Source: Bacteroidales bacterium (lineage in GTDB: Bacteria; Bacteroidota; Bacteroidia; Bacteroidales; UBA932). Taken from it: a stretch of DNA of 53,128 nucleotides. Position 1 is the first letter of the stretch. Each line of letters opens with the position of its first letter. A program made the translations under genes and the position numbers. The notes under the pieces were generated by a model, which searched no databases, had not been told where the DNA came from, and was given only the letters and a program-made list of their open reading frames with translations. Below, piece by piece: positions 35,415 through 44,419 of this stretch. Location of the stretch: NCBI GenBank assembly GCA_029009115.1, contig JAQXJU010000007.1, forward strand, positions 1 to 53,128, in the 5' to 3' direction.

Positions 35415-35741
35415 TTAGTCATTGTCCTGCCGGGAGAAACTCTCGGGAACGACTCCGCCGAAGCAATTGTCCCTGATATAATCGAGAACCTCGTTGAGAG
35501 AACGGCGGAACTTCTCGAAATCTTCCTTGTATAGATAAATCTTGTGTTTGTCGTAAACGAAATTACCGTCGGGTGTCTGCCTGCGCTTGCTCTCGGTAAT
35601 GGTAAGGAAGTAGTCGCTGTTTCCTTTTGTTGACTTTACGTCAAAGAAATATGTTCTTTTCCCCGCTCTTACCGGCTTGGAGTAAACGTCTTCGGCTCCT
35701 TTATCCTGAGGATAGCCGGGGTTGAAGTCTTCTCTGTACAT
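35415..35741 (-). CDS. DUF3276 / PUR-alpha-like nucleic acid binding protein
   Basis: A 108-aa small protein of the DUF3276 (bacterial PUR-alpha-like) family, with the core VRAGKRTYFFDVKSTKGND-like strand seen here as RAGKRTYFFDVKSTKGNSDY and KHKIYLYKEDFEKF. Family members bind single-stranded nucleic acids. Monocistronic, convergent with the synthetase operon and divergent from nusB. A TTACTTTGC box about 25 nt upstream is a weak promoter candidate. Confidence 0.9.
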   Translation of the reverse strand: MYREDFNPGYPQDKGAEDVYSKPVRAGKRTYFFDVKSTKGNSDYFLTITESKRRQTPDGNFVYDKHKIYLYKEDFEKFRRSLNEVLDYIRDNCFGGVVPESFSRQDND

Positions 35742-35794
35742 TTCTTTTAGATATTTAACCTCGGCAAAGTAACAATTATTTTGGGAATCTGTGC

Positions 35795-35803
35795 TATATT
35801 TGC
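35795..35803 (+). promoter_or_regulatory. -7 box of the nusB operon
   Basis: TATATTTGC, 18 nt before ATG 35822. A second match, TAAATTTGT at 35805-35813, would leave only an 8-nt leader. Confidence 0.6.
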
Positions 35804-35821
35804 ATAAATTTGTTTGAAAAA

Positions 35822-36745
35822 ATGTTGAACAGAAGAATCCTCCGTACCAAGGTCTTCAAGGCCGTTTATTCCATAGCCGAAAACCCTTCTGTACCCGTCA
35901 GGGAATCCGTCGAGTCTCTACGGAAATCCTGCGAATCGACAAGAGACCTTTATGTTTTTCTTCTGGATCTGACCATACAGCTTCGCGACCAGGCATACAA
36001 CTACATAGAGGCGGCCCGTTCAAAGTTCAATCCTACTGAAGAAGAACGCAATCCGAATATGAAATTCGTGGAGAACCTCATATCTGTCAAGATGCAGGAA
36101 AGCCCCGATTTCAGAAAGATTCTTTCGAAGCGGCATCTTGACTGCTGGGACAGATATGACATCTTCCTGAGGCATCTTCTGGACTCACTCTTGCAGGAGC
36201 AGTTCTTCAAGGACTATATGTCGGAGCCTTCTGCTGACCTGAAGGCTGATGCACAGCTGTTCCGCAACATCTACGAAACCCTTCTTGAAGACAATGAGGA
36301 ACTTGTTCCCATACTCGAAGAACTCTCAATATGGTGGAACGACGACCTCGGATACGCACTTACCTGGTGCTGCAAGACAATGGATTACCTTGGCAAAGGT
36401 TCAGACTGGGGTCTGCCGCCCCTTTATGCCAGCCAGCTCCCTGGCAACGAGGCCATGTCGAGCGACGAGGATTTTGTTCTCGGTGTGCTCAGGACTGCCC
36501 ACCGCAATTTCGAAAAGTACACCGACTCCATTGCCGCACTCACTCCAAAGTGGGACAGGAGCAGAATCTGTACTACCGATCTTGCCCTGATTGTATCCGG
36601 TCAGGCAGAGGCTGATGCTTTCCCCCAGACACCTCGCAAGGTGATTATCAACGAGTATGTCGAAATAGCCAAATTCTACAGTACTCCAGACAGTCGTGCA
36701 TTCGTCAACGGACTTCTTGACAAACTGATAAACAACAAAGATTAA
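35822..36745 (+). CDS. nusB: Transcription antitermination protein NusB
   Basis: A 307-aa NusB, the long form usual in Bacteroidota; the canonical NusB domain occupies the C-terminal half (WDRSRICTTDLALIVSGQAE, PRKVIINEYVEIAKFYS). NusB works with NusE/S10 in rRNA antitermination. ATG 35822 (MLNRRILRTKVFK) follows the -7 box and fits the family N terminus. The stop overlaps the yajC start by 1 bp. Confidence 0.93.
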   Translation: MLNRRILRTKVFKAVYSIAENPSVPVRESVESLRKSCESTRDLYVFLLDLTIQLRDQAYNYIEAARSKFNPTEEERNPNMKFVENLISVKMQESPDFRKILSKRHLDCWDRYDIFLRHLLDSLLQEQFFKDYMSEPSADLKADAQLFRNIYETLLEDNEELVPILEELSIWWNDDLGYALTWCCKTMDYLGKGSDWGLPPLYASQLPGNEAMSSDEDFVLGVLRTAHRNFEKYTDSIAALTPKWDRSRICTTDLALIVSGQAEADAFPQTPRKVIINEYVEIAKFYSTPDSRAFVNGLLDKLINNKD

Positions 36746-37071
36746 TGATTATGACAAACATTCTTACTTTCGCCCTTCAGGCTGCAGCCGCTCAGGGTGG
36801 CGGCTCCCAATGGAGCTTCTGGATTATGATGATACTCATCTTCGTGGTGATGTGGCTGTTTATGATCCGTCCCCAGCGCAAGCAGCAGAAGGAACTTGAA
36901 AAATTCCGCAAGGAACTTGCGAAGGGCGACAAGGTTGTCACCGCCGGTGGCATATTCGGAACAATTGCTGAGGTGAGCGAGCGTACAGTGCTCATCAAGG
37001 TTGACGGCGAGGTTAAGCTTCGCGTTGACAAGAACTCCATCCTCAGGGATTATTCCGACGCCCAGCAATAG
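36745..37071 (+). CDS. yajC: Preprotein translocase subunit YajC
   Basis: A 108-aa single-pass membrane protein accessory to SecDF-YidC. The membrane helix (about residues 24-44) is followed by MIRPQRKQQKE and the GDKVVTAGGIFGTI and IKVDGEVKLRVDKNSI segments that define YajC. A second in-frame ATG two codons later is an equally possible start. Second gene of the nusB cluster. Confidence 0.95.
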   Translation: MIMTNILTFALQAAAAQGGGSQWSFWIMMILIFVVMWLFMIRPQRKQQKELEKFRKELAKGDKVVTAGGIFGTIAEVSERTVLIKVDGEVKLRVDKNSILRDYSDAQQ

Positions 37072-37086
37072 TTTCCCGGGCTGCTG

Positions 37087-38028
37087 ATGCTTGCAGGAGG
37101 ACCCCGTCGCCGGAACACCGTCCTGTTCCTGATGTCGCTGCTGCTCTCGTTCACGATATGGTTCATCCATATCATGTCGCAGGAGTACAGCGACCTTGTC
37201 ACCGTTAACGTGTGGGCCGAGAGCAATATCGAGGGGCACACATCCCGAAGTTCGGAGTCCGTGCCCGTCGTGGCACGATGCACAGCGACCGGATTCCGCC
37301 ATATCGGCCTGGCAAAAGGGAAGAGGGAAGTCGTTGTAAACATAGACAAATCCGACTTCGTCCGTTCCGAAGCCTGTTTCTACACCGTGAGCGGGGCCTC
37401 TCTTGGCAAGTATGCGTCAGCCATTTTCACCGACCAGGTACGCCCTGAGTCGTTCATCACCCCGTCTGTCACTTTCCGTTTTCCTGAACAGAACAACAGG
37501 AAGGTTCCGGTGCAGGCCGTTACGACCTTCAGCTACCGTCCCCAGTATATGTCCGGAGGCCCTGTTGTGCTGTCGCCCGACTCTGTGGTGGTATATGGCG
37601 ACCCCAGACTTATTGCAGGAATCGACAAGGTGCTGACAAGGCAGATTGTACGCAAGGACCTTCACGGGGGTGTGCACGGAGTCGTCAGGCTCGAGGCCCC
37701 TTCCGGGGTCCGGCTGTCGGAGCAGGAGGTAATTTATTCGATGGACGTCTGTCGCTTCGTCGAACTTCGCACGAAGTTGCAGGTCGGGACGAGGAATGTC
37801 CCTTCAGGCCAGAGGCTTTCGGTTCTTCCTTCATCGGCAGAAGTGACCTTCAGATGCGTGTTCCCCCTCATCTCGAACCCCGAGGACCGTTTTGAACTTT
37901 TTATTGACTATGAGGACTTTGCCGCTTCCAAATCGGGTCATTGTCTGGCCCGGTACGATGAACTGCCCGATGGTGTCATCAGTCTGGAAATAAGGCCCGA
38001 AGTCTTTGGATGTGTCGAGACTCAATGA
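37087..38028 (+). CDS. YbbR-like domain protein
   Basis: A 313-aa membrane-anchored protein with an N-terminal hydrophobic helix (about 12-30) and YbbR/CdaR-type repeats in the rest; the segment VYGDPRLIAGIDKVLT is characteristic. In Firmicutes YbbR domain proteins regulate the CdaA cyclase; in Bacteroidota the role is not established. Placement between yajC and coaE is, from memory, a common order in this phylum. Its last 4 bp overlap the coaE start. Confidence 0.82.
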   Translation: MLAGGPRRRNTVLFLMSLLLSFTIWFIHIMSQEYSDLVTVNVWAESNIEGHTSRSSESVPVVARCTATGFRHIGLAKGKREVVVNIDKSDFVRSEACFYTVSGASLGKYASAIFTDQVRPESFITPSVTFRFPEQNNRKVPVQAVTTFSYRPQYMSGGPVVLSPDSVVVYGDPRLIAGIDKVLTRQIVRKDLHGGVHGVVRLEAPSGVRLSEQEVIYSMDVCRFVELRTKLQVGTRNVPSGQRLSVLPSSAEVTFRCVFPLISNPEDRFELFIDYEDFAASKSGHCLARYDELPDGVISLEIRPEVFGCVETQ

Positions 38029-38597
38029 CGGTTCTGATTACCGGTGGAATCGGCTGCGGGAAATCTGAAGTGGCAGCGTGGCTCGTTTCGAAGGGATACG
38101 GGGTTTATTCCTGCGACGACAGGGCCAAGGCTCTGTACGACGAGGTCCCCGGCCTGTTGGAACGCATAGAGAAGGCTCTCGGCTGCCAGTCTCTGAGGAA
38201 CCCCTCGGGCAAACTGGACCGAAAGGCCCTCGCAGAAGTCATCTTTTCCGATTCTTTACGCAGGGCAGCACTGGAGGCAATACTATACGTGGAACTGCGC
38301 CGCGATTTGGAACAGTTCCTTGACTCTCACGAAGGACTTGTTTTTGTGGAATCGGCCAATGCATTTGCCCACAGGGAGTTCGACGGGCTCTTCGATGCTA
38401 TTGTCGAGGTCAGGACGAACGATTCGCTCAGGCGTGAAAGGGTACTCCGCAGGAATCCCGACCTGAGCCACTCGGAACTTGAATCCCGCATTTCTGCCCA
38501 GCAAACGATCGAAGGTGCAGATTTTGTAATACATAACGACGGCGACCTGGACTCGCTCCACAGCCAGATAGACAGAATAACAGAACAATTGATATGA
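38025..38597 (+). CDS. coaE: Dephospho-CoA kinase
   Basis: A 190-aa CoaE, the last step of coenzyme A synthesis. The Walker A GGIGCGKSEV is at the N terminus, followed by VYSCDDRAKALY; RRNPDLSHSELESRISAQ is the lid region. ATG 38025, at the ybbR stop (ATGA), places the P loop properly; the longer upstream version runs inside ybbR. It overlaps the DUF5606 gene by 4 bp. Confidence 0.92.
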   Translation: MTVLITGGIGCGKSEVAAWLVSKGYGVYSCDDRAKALYDEVPGLLERIEKALGCQSLRNPSGKLDRKALAEVIFSDSLRRAALEAILYVELRRDLEQFLDSHEGLVFVESANAFAHREFDGLFDAIVEVRTNDSLRRERVLRRNPDLSHSELESRISAQQTIEGADFVIHNDGDLDSLHSQIDRITEQLI

Positions 38598-39001
38598 AGA
38601 CAGATCTTACACGTACACTTTCCGTTGCCGGTGAGCGCGGACTTTACACTTATGTCGCCCAGGCTCGCGGTGGTGCCATTGCAGAGAGACTCTCTGACAA
38701 GAAGAGGACCCTCTTTGATGCCCACAAGCGCATCACCTGCCTGGCTGACATTGCCATATACACAAGCGATGGCGAGATGAAACTCAAGGATGTGTTTCTG
38801 GCCCTCAAGCAGACTCTCGACGGTCAGAGCGCCCCTTCTTCCAAAGAGGACGGAGCCGTATTCGAGGCTCTCTTTGCCAAGGCTGTTCCCAATTACGATG
38901 CCGAGAGATTCTATGTCTCGCATATGAAGAAGGTCTGCGACTGGTACAATGACCTCGCTGCCAACGCTTCTCTCGACTTCGAGGAAGAGGAGAAGAAATA
39001 A
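38594..39001 (+). CDS. DUF5606 domain protein
   Basis: A 135-aa acidic, soluble protein of the Bacteroidota-specific DUF5606 family; its GLYTYVAQARGGAIAERL and NYDAERFYVSHMKKVCDWY segments match my recollection of the family. Function unknown. Its ATG lies in the coaE stop and its stop overlaps the rimO ATG by one base, so it belongs to the same transcript. The tail is Glu/Lys-rich. Confidence 0.85.
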   Translation: MKTDLTRTLSVAGERGLYTYVAQARGGAIAERLSDKKRTLFDAHKRITCLADIAIYTSDGEMKLKDVFLALKQTLDGQSAPSSKEDGAVFEALFAKAVPNYDAERFYVSHMKKVCDWYNDLAANASLDFEEEEKK

Positions 39002-40311
39002 TGACAAGCACCATCCAGGTCCTGACGCTCGGCTGCTCCAAGAATACAGTTGATACGGAGCATCTGCTCGCATCCTTGCCTTCTGACCGTTTTATGGTCA
39101 TTCCGGAAGGGGAGGACGTTGCTGTGGATTATCTGCTCATCAACACTTGCGGCTTCATAGGCGATGCCAAGGAAGAGTCGGTCAATGCCATTCTGGCTGC
39201 TGCCCTCCGAAAGAAGGAAGGACTCGTCAGGACACTGTACGTGTTCGGATGTCTCTCGCAGCGCTATCGCGACGAACTTCCCGGACTCATCCCCGAGGTG
39301 GACGGATGGTTTGGAGCCAGAGACCTTGGAGATTTGCTCCGCGCTCTCGGCGTGGAACCCTCCGTCAAGCCATCGAGGCGCCGCACCGTGCCCGGAATGC
39401 CCTACGCCTTCCTCAAGATATCCGAGGGATGCGATCGGCGTTGCTCGTACTGCGCCATACCCTACATCAGGGGGAACCACCGTTCTGTTCCCGTTGAGGA
39501 GCTGGTTGCCGAGGCCTCTGAACTCGCATCCCAGGGAGTTAAGGAACTTGTCCTGATAGCCCAGGATACAACCTGGTATGGTCTTGACCTGTATGGCCGC
39601 AGGGCCCTTGCCGACCTTTTGAAAGCTCTTTCCGAAGTGGCGGGAATAGAGTGGCTGCGCATCCATTACTCCTATCCCTCTGCCTTCCCTGAGGACGTCC
39701 TCGAGCAGATGGTCGTCAACCCCAAGATATGCAAGTATCTGGATATCCCTCTGCAGCATGTCTCCACAAGGGTATTGGGGAATATGCATCGGGGAATAGA
39801 TGCCCGTAAGACCCGCGATATCATACGCCGTGTGCGCGAGACAGTTCCCGGAGTTGTCCTCAGGACCACAATGATGGTAGGCTTTCCGGGCGAGGACAGC
39901 AAAGAGTTCCGCTCCCTTCTTGATTTTGTGCGCGAAGCCCGCTTCGAAAGGCTCGGTGCCTTTACCTATTCCGAGGAAGAGGGAACCTGGGGCGCTGAGA
40001 ATCTTCGCGACAGCATACGTCCCTCAACCAAAAAACTCAGGCTCGATGCCTTGATGCAGCTCCAGAGAGAAATCTCCCTGGAGTTCAATACCTCCCGCAT
40101 AGGCTCTGAAGAAAAGGTGCTGGTAGATTCTTACACCGATGGAGTTCTGGTGTGCCGAAGCCAGTATGAGAGCCCTGAAGTTGACGGAGAGATACTTGTT
40201 TCCTGCCCCGATGCCGCCAGAGCCGCGACTCTCGTAGGGCAGTTCGTGAATGTCAGAATCACTGCTGCAGACGATTACGACCTGACCGCAGATCTCATTG
40301 CCACAGTATGA
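39001..40311 (+). CDS. rimO: Ribosomal protein S12 methylthiotransferase RimO
   Basis: A 436-aa radical-SAM methylthiotransferase that modifies the conserved Asp of ribosomal protein S12. The N-terminal UPF0004 domain begins TLGCSKNTVDTEH, the radical-SAM cluster is CDRRCSYC, and a TRAM domain closes the protein from about residue 370. The RimO-specific start with SKN rather than the MiaB-type motif supports this over MiaB. It overlaps the lipoprotein gene by 4 bp. Confidence 0.94.
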   Translation: MTSTIQVLTLGCSKNTVDTEHLLASLPSDRFMVIPEGEDVAVDYLLINTCGFIGDAKEESVNAILAAALRKKEGLVRTLYVFGCLSQRYRDELPGLIPEVDGWFGARDLGDLLRALGVEPSVKPSRRRTVPGMPYAFLKISEGCDRRCSYCAIPYIRGNHRSVPVEELVAEASELASQGVKELVLIAQDTTWYGLDLYGRRALADLLKALSEVAGIEWLRIHYSYPSAFPEDVLEQMVVNPKICKYLDIPLQHVSTRVLGNMHRGIDARKTRDIIRRVRETVPGVVLRTTMMVGFPGEDSKEFRSLLDFVREARFERLGAFTYSEEEGTWGAENLRDSIRPSTKKLRLDALMQLQREISLEFNTSRIGSEEKVLVDSYTDGVLVCRSQYESPEVDGEILVSCPDAARAATLVGQFVNVRITAADDYDLTADLIATV

Positions 40312-41048
40312 AAAACAACTTGTCTTTAGCATTGTTGGCAGCGTGCCTGATATGCTCCTGTTCGCCTCAGGCCTATGTGCTTGACCTTCAGATGCGTTAC
40401 CCTTCCTTGTCGGGAGATGATTTCATGGGCAAGGAAATGGCTGTCATATATCTCGACAATGCCTCGCGCAGCGATTCGGCTACAGTTTTTCCCAAGGCAG
40501 AGGCTCTTGCCCTGGCTATGGAGAAGGAGTACTTCGGCGGTGAACAGATAATACCGGTGTTCTCTATGCTCCGCAATCCGAAGGGGGATTACAGCAAGGC
40601 CGATTCGCTGGTTTCGCTGGTGATGCTGACAGGTAAGGATGTGGTATTCCTTGTTGACGGTGACAAAGTTCACTATTACGACTCTATGGGCTCTCCCGAG
40701 GTCAAGCACGTTCCCGCTACCAACGGGCGCTATCCCACTCTCGAGAGTACATGGCGCAACGAATCCTATACCATAATCTACTACGATCAGACCAAGTGGC
40801 TTGAGGCATTGGAGAAGGCTGCGGCAATGAAGTGGCAGGAAGCTTCGGATTTGTGGATTGAGATTGCAAAGAGCTGCGACAACAATATGCAGATGCGCTC
40901 CTGTGCCGAATACAACATAGCTCTTGCCTGTTATATGGTGGGGAACTGGGAGCTTGCCCTGCAGTGGCTTGATGCCTCTGACGCTGATTTTCCTGTGTCG
41001 CTGTCGTCGGGACTCAGGATGAGAATTAAGAAAAAGGCGGGACGATAA
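40308..41048 (+). CDS. DUF6340 lipoprotein
   Basis: A 246-aa lipoprotein (lipobox LICSC, Cys18) that fits the DUF6340 family, with PSLSGDDFMGK and NIALACYMVGNWELALQW; the latter resembles a TPR-like helix pair. Role unknown, presumably periplasmic or outer-membrane attached. Last gene of the nusB-rimO cluster. Its stop codon (41046-41048) coincides with the 3' end of the convergent RNase P RNA gene. Confidence 0.82.
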   Translation: MKNNLSLALLAACLICSCSPQAYVLDLQMRYPSLSGDDFMGKEMAVIYLDNASRSDSATVFPKAEALALAMEKEYFGGEQIIPVFSMLRNPKGDYSKADSLVSLVMLTGKDVVFLVDGDKVHYYDSMGSPEVKHVPATNGRYPTLESTWRNESYTIIYYDQTKWLEALEKAAAMKWQEASDLWIEIAKSCDNNMQMRSCAEYNIALACYMVGNWELALQWLDASDADFPVSLSSGLRMRIKKKAGR

Positions 41049-41358
41049 GCCGGTTTCTGTTTTAATCTGCCATTTATCTACGCAACCTACCCCCTGACAT
41101 CAGGCGGGCAGCCCTCGACTGTCAGTATATTTGGTCTTGCAGGCTCCGGTGCCGTACCCCGCAGAGCGTCGCCGCCCGCGGTCGTGAGCTCTTACCTCGC
41201 GTTTTCACCATTTCGCCGTCTCCCTTGCGGGAGGGGGCGTTGTTCTTTTCTGTTACGGCTTCCGAAAGATTGCTCCCTCCTGCGCTTTCCGCAGCGGAGT
41301 GCCCTTCCCTGTCCGGACTTTCCTCAGCCTTGCGGCCGCGGCAGAATGTCCCGCCTTG
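41046..41358 (-). ncRNA. rnpB: RNase P RNA
   Basis: On the minus strand the sequence carries the universal P-RNA core: GAGGAAAGTCCGGAC near the 5' end, ACAGAAA near the 3' half, and the 3' closing segment ACAGAAACCGGCTTA. The 5' AAGGCGG and the 3' CCGGCTT pair as P1. Length of about 312 nt fits the class A type. A TATCTTTGC box at 41364-41372 lies about 6 nt before the expected 5' end. The exact ends are estimated. Confidence 0.95.
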
Positions 41359-41363
41359 AGAAT

Positions 41364-41372
41364 GCAAAGATA
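41364..41372 (-). promoter_or_regulatory. -7 box of rnpB
   Basis: TATCTTTGC on the minus strand, a full consensus match, ending 5-6 nt before the predicted 5' end of the RNA. It lies in the gap after the glutaminyl cyclase gene. Confidence 0.65.
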
Positions 41373-41380
41373 ATCAAAAA

Positions 41381-42151
41381 TCATTTATGCTCGACGAGAG
41401 TAATCTCGTACAGACGGGGCCAGTATTTCCCGGTAATGTAGATGCGTCCGTCTTCGGGATTTATGGCTATTCCGTTCAGCACATCGGTCTTTTTTGTCCT
41501 CAGAGCCTCAGGGAGTATTCCTGAGCAGTCGATGCACTTCTCGACATCTCCGTTCGAAGGATTGATTACCAATATCATATCTGTGGTATAGACATTGGCC
41601 CAGATTCTTCCGTCAATCCATTCAAGTTCGTTGAGATAGCGAATGGGCTTGCCGTTCAGGTTTACGTCAATCACCTTCTCCTGCCTGAATTCGGGTGTGA
41701 GAAAATAAAGGCGTGACGACCCGTCCGAGGCTATCAGCGACTTTCCGTCGGTGGTCAGGCCCCATCCCTGCCTGGGGTATGAGTACGTGGCCTTGTAGGA
41801 AAAGGTCTCAGGGTCATAGACGAATGCCACCTTGTTGGTCCAGGTAAGGATGAATAGTTTTCCGTCGAGAACTACCGAGCCTTCTACGAAGTATTTCTTG
41901 TTGAAGTCCACCTTCCGGAGGGCCTTCCCGCTCTGGATGTCAATCTCCCTAAGCGTCGATTCGCCGTATTGCCCCGTGGTCTCAATCAGTTTACCTTTAT
42001 GAAAGAACAGACCCTGGGTATAAGAACTGACATCGTGGGGATATTCCTTCACGACCTCGGCCTTGTAGAAGCGTACTCCCCGGGCCTGACACGATACGGC
42101 CCCGAGGAGTATCAGAGCCGCCAGTAAGAATGATCTGTTTGTTCTCATCAT
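41381..42151 (-). CDS. Glutaminyl-peptide cyclotransferase, lipoprotein
   Basis: A 256-aa predicted lipoprotein (lipobox GAVSC, Cys21) of the five-bladed beta-propeller glutaminyl cyclase family, which forms N-terminal pyroglutamate. Family segments include SYTQGLFFHKGKLIETTGQYG, shown here in part, ELEWIDGRIWANVYTTD and DVLNGIAINPEDGRIYITGKYWP. In Bacteroidota such cyclases act in the periplasm on exported proteins with N-terminal Gln. The ATG overlaps the DUF2207 stop by 4 bp. Confidence 0.9.
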   Translation of the reverse strand: MMRTNRSFLLAALILLGAVSCQARGVRFYKAEVVKEYPHDVSSYTQGLFFHKGKLIETTGQYGESTLREIDIQSGKALRKVDFNKKYFVEGSVVLDGKLFILTWTNKVAFVYDPETFSYKATYSYPRQGWGLTTDGKSLIASDGSSRLYFLTPEFRQEKVIDVNLNGKPIRYLNELEWIDGRIWANVYTTDMILVINPSNGDVEKCIDCSGILPEALRTKKTDVLNGIAINPEDGRIYITGKYWPRLYEITLVEHK

Positions 42152-43800
42152 CTTGCTCCTCCTCCGAATCCGCCACCGCTGAATCCGCCTCCTCCGCCAA
42201 GAGAGGAGAATCCACCTCCTCCGCTTGTCGAAGAGGCTGTCTGATAGTGGGTTGCTGAGCTGACGACGTTGTTCCCGACATGGTTCGACAGAAGAACAAG
42301 AGTCCTCATGGTGGGGTAGTCGCAGCCTATGACCTCCTCGAAGGCCTGAGGGTTGATGTCCTTGAGTTCCGCGGCAACCTTGTCGGCGATTCCGAACAGG
42401 GCTGCAAAGACAATATAATCGCCCCAGAGAGCAACTTCGGTGGTCTTTCTTTCGTCGAGCAGAGTAAAGTCTTTAAGATACTTCTTGAACCCTACTACCC
42501 TGCGGGCGTGCATCTGTCCTTCGGGGCTGTACTTGCCGGAGCGGGCATATCCGTCGTCGTAGAGTTCACACTCGCCCTGGGTGCCGAGTTTTTCTATCCA
42601 CCTGGCAACCCTCTTCTCGTTCTTCTTAGACCATCTCGAATACTCCTTGTCCTGAAGCACCAGATCGCCTCCCGAAGCTTCTCTGAGCATATTGTAGAAC
42701 TCCCTCTGGGACGGGTTAAGGACGAATCTGCTTCCGTCATCGCTGACATCGAGCTCGACCTTTCCGCGGGAATCGTGCCGAAGGCGTATTATCCCTTCCC
42801 TGACCATTCTGAGTATGAGTGCCGATGCAAAGTTGGCATCGGTTATGACTCCTATCTTCGACAGGACAAGACGGCTCTCGTAAAGGTTGCCGTTGAATGG
42901 AAGATCGCGTTCGTAGCCTATTTCTTTAAGTCTTTTGACTCCGAAGATGCGGAGGTTGCGGGCCCTTACGAACTTGACAGAGGCAAAGATCCCAAGCCCT
43001 GTCAGGGCGCACAGGGCAGCAATAATACCTGCAATTACCTTCTCCTCGTCCTCTTCGGCGTCAAGGAAATCCTGATAGCTGCTCCCCTTGAATGCTTGCG
43101 AAAGTTTCTCTTCGAAAGGCCCTTCGATGCGACTCGGCGATGCGAAGATTCCCTTGTTGAAACGTGCAAGGAGGATGACAGAGTTATTGTCTGAGGAGAA
43201 TGCTTCGGTGGTTCTCAGGACAATCTTCCCGTCTTCGAAAAGGTCTGTGCCGTTGAAGCCGAAGGCCCATATGGCAGAGTTTCCGCTGTCGAGCAGCGTA
43301 TCTGCCGCGCTCACCACTACCCTGATATTCTCGGGGCGGGGGCTGATTCCTGGAGATACGAGTTGCAGATGGAGGGCATCGTAGTCATCCATAGACTTGA
43401 CGGCATTGCTCATCCTGTACTGGGCGGTAAAGCGGTGCGGGCCGTACGAGCCCAGACCCCAGCACAGTTCGCATCCGTTCCTTTTGCGGACTATTGAGCA
43501 TCTGCCTTCCTTTCGCGAGCGGCTCCAGTCAACGTCCCACGAGTCTTGCAGGGCGAATTCGCGGCCGCTTTCGTCCCAAACCCTGAAATCCGAGATGCGT
43601 ATGTCTCCCAGATTCTCACGGACAAGATACCACTCGGTTCCGCGGTAAATGTCTATCGACCAGACCTCCCTGACAAGGGCGCTGCCGTCGCGTGACAGCT
43701 CTACGCTGATGTCTATATCCCTTGTGCGGGAATCCTCTGCCCGGGATACGAAAGTTGCCGCCACGAGTGCGGCAACTGCTATGAGTCGGAGTTTATTCAC
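42148..43800 (-). CDS. DUF2207 membrane protein
   Basis: A 550-aa exported membrane protein: signal peptide (about 1-21), an extracytoplasmic DUF2207 beta-domain (to about 240), a membrane helix near 258-275, a cytoplasmic-type region of about 250 residues, and a C-terminal Gly/Ser tail (SLGGGGGFSGGGFGGG). DUF2207 proteins are of unknown role and typically travel with LemA. The start overlaps the LemA stop by 4 bp and the stop overlaps the cyclase start, so the three genes are one operon. Confidence 0.88.
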   Translation of the reverse strand: MNKLRLIAVAALVAATFVSRAEDSRTRDIDISVELSRDGSALVREVWSIDIYRGTEWYLVRENLGDIRISDFRVWDESGREFALQDSWDVDWSRSRKEGRCSIVRKRNGCELCWGLGSYGPHRFTAQYRMSNAVKSMDDYDALHLQLVSPGISPRPENIRVVVSAADTLLDSGNSAIWAFGFNGTDLFEDGKIVLRTTEAFSSDNNSVILLARFNKGIFASPSRIEGPFEEKLSQAFKGSSYQDFLDAEEDEEKVIAGIIAALCALTGLGIFASVKFVRARNLRIFGVKRLKEIGYERDLPFNGNLYESRLVLSKIGVITDANFASALILRMVREGIIRLRHDSRGKVELDVSDDGSRFVLNPSQREFYNMLREASGGDLVLQDKEYSRWSKKNEKRVARWIEKLGTQGECELYDDGYARSGKYSPEGQMHARRVVGFKKYLKDFTLLDERKTTEVALWGDYIVFAALFGIADKVAAELKDINPQAFEEVIGCDYPTMRTLVLLSNHVGNNVVSSATHYQTASSTSGGGGFSSLGGGGGFSGGGFGGGAR

Positions 43801-44351
43801 TTGTTCAGATTCATTGAAGGCATACTCTCCTTGCCAACTCCCTCGGCAAGGTAGTCCTTGACCTTGAAGCCAAGAAGTCCGGCGACAAGATTGTTGGGGA
43901 ACTGCCTGACAGTCCTGTTGAGGGCAGTGACAGAGTCGTTGAATACCATTCTTGACATACGGACCTGATTTTCGTATGTGTTGACTGACTCCATAGTCTT
44001 GACATAGGTTTCACTGGCCTTGAGTTCGGGGTACTGCTCTCCGACGGCGATAATCCTTCCGAGGGCCTCGCCTATGCACTTCTCCTGGAGGTTGGCGTCG
44101 GAGACACTGCTTCCCGAGCCTATCGGACGCCTCTTGGAGATGATGTCGGTAATGGCCTTGTACTCGTAGTCCGAGTATGAACGGGTGAGGTCGGCGAGGG
44201 CTGAAAGTGCATCCCAGCGGCTTGCCTGCTGGACCCCTATCTGGCTCATTGCATTGTTGCAGAGTTCTTCTTTCGAAACAAGCTTTCTTTGAAGCCCGAT
44301 AATCCAGGCGATTATTACGACGACAGCCGCAATGATGATGATTGTGCTCAT
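43797..44351 (-). CDS. LemA family protein
   Basis: A 184-aa LemA protein: one N-terminal membrane helix (about 4-18) followed by a helical domain with the family signature, seen as NNAMSQIGVQQASRWDAL, GEQYPELKASETY and FNDSVTALNRTVRQFPNN. LemA proteins are membrane-attached, with no defined biochemical role. First gene of the lemA-DUF2207-cyclase operon. A possible -7 box (TAAATTCGC, one mismatch) lies at 44372-44380. Confidence 0.92.
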   Translation of the reverse strand: MSTIIIIAAVVVIIAWIIGLQRKLVSKEELCNNAMSQIGVQQASRWDALSALADLTRSYSDYEYKAITDIISKRRPIGSGSSVSDANLQEKCIGEALGRIIAVGEQYPELKASETYVKTMESVNTYENQVRMSRMVFNDSVTALNRTVRQFPNNLVAGLLGFKVKDYLAEGVGKESMPSMNLNK

Positions 44352-44392
44352 TGTTTTTATAACAGTTTCCTGCGAATTTACACTTTTTTCTC

Positions 44393-44401
44393 TAATTTTG
44401 C
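44393..44401 (+). promoter_or_regulatory. -7 box of the thiamin operon
   Basis: TAATTTTGC, full match, 18 nt before ATG 44420. The resulting leader is too short to hold a TPP riboswitch. Confidence 0.6.
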
Positions 44402-44419
44402 GTAAATGTACCTATATCT

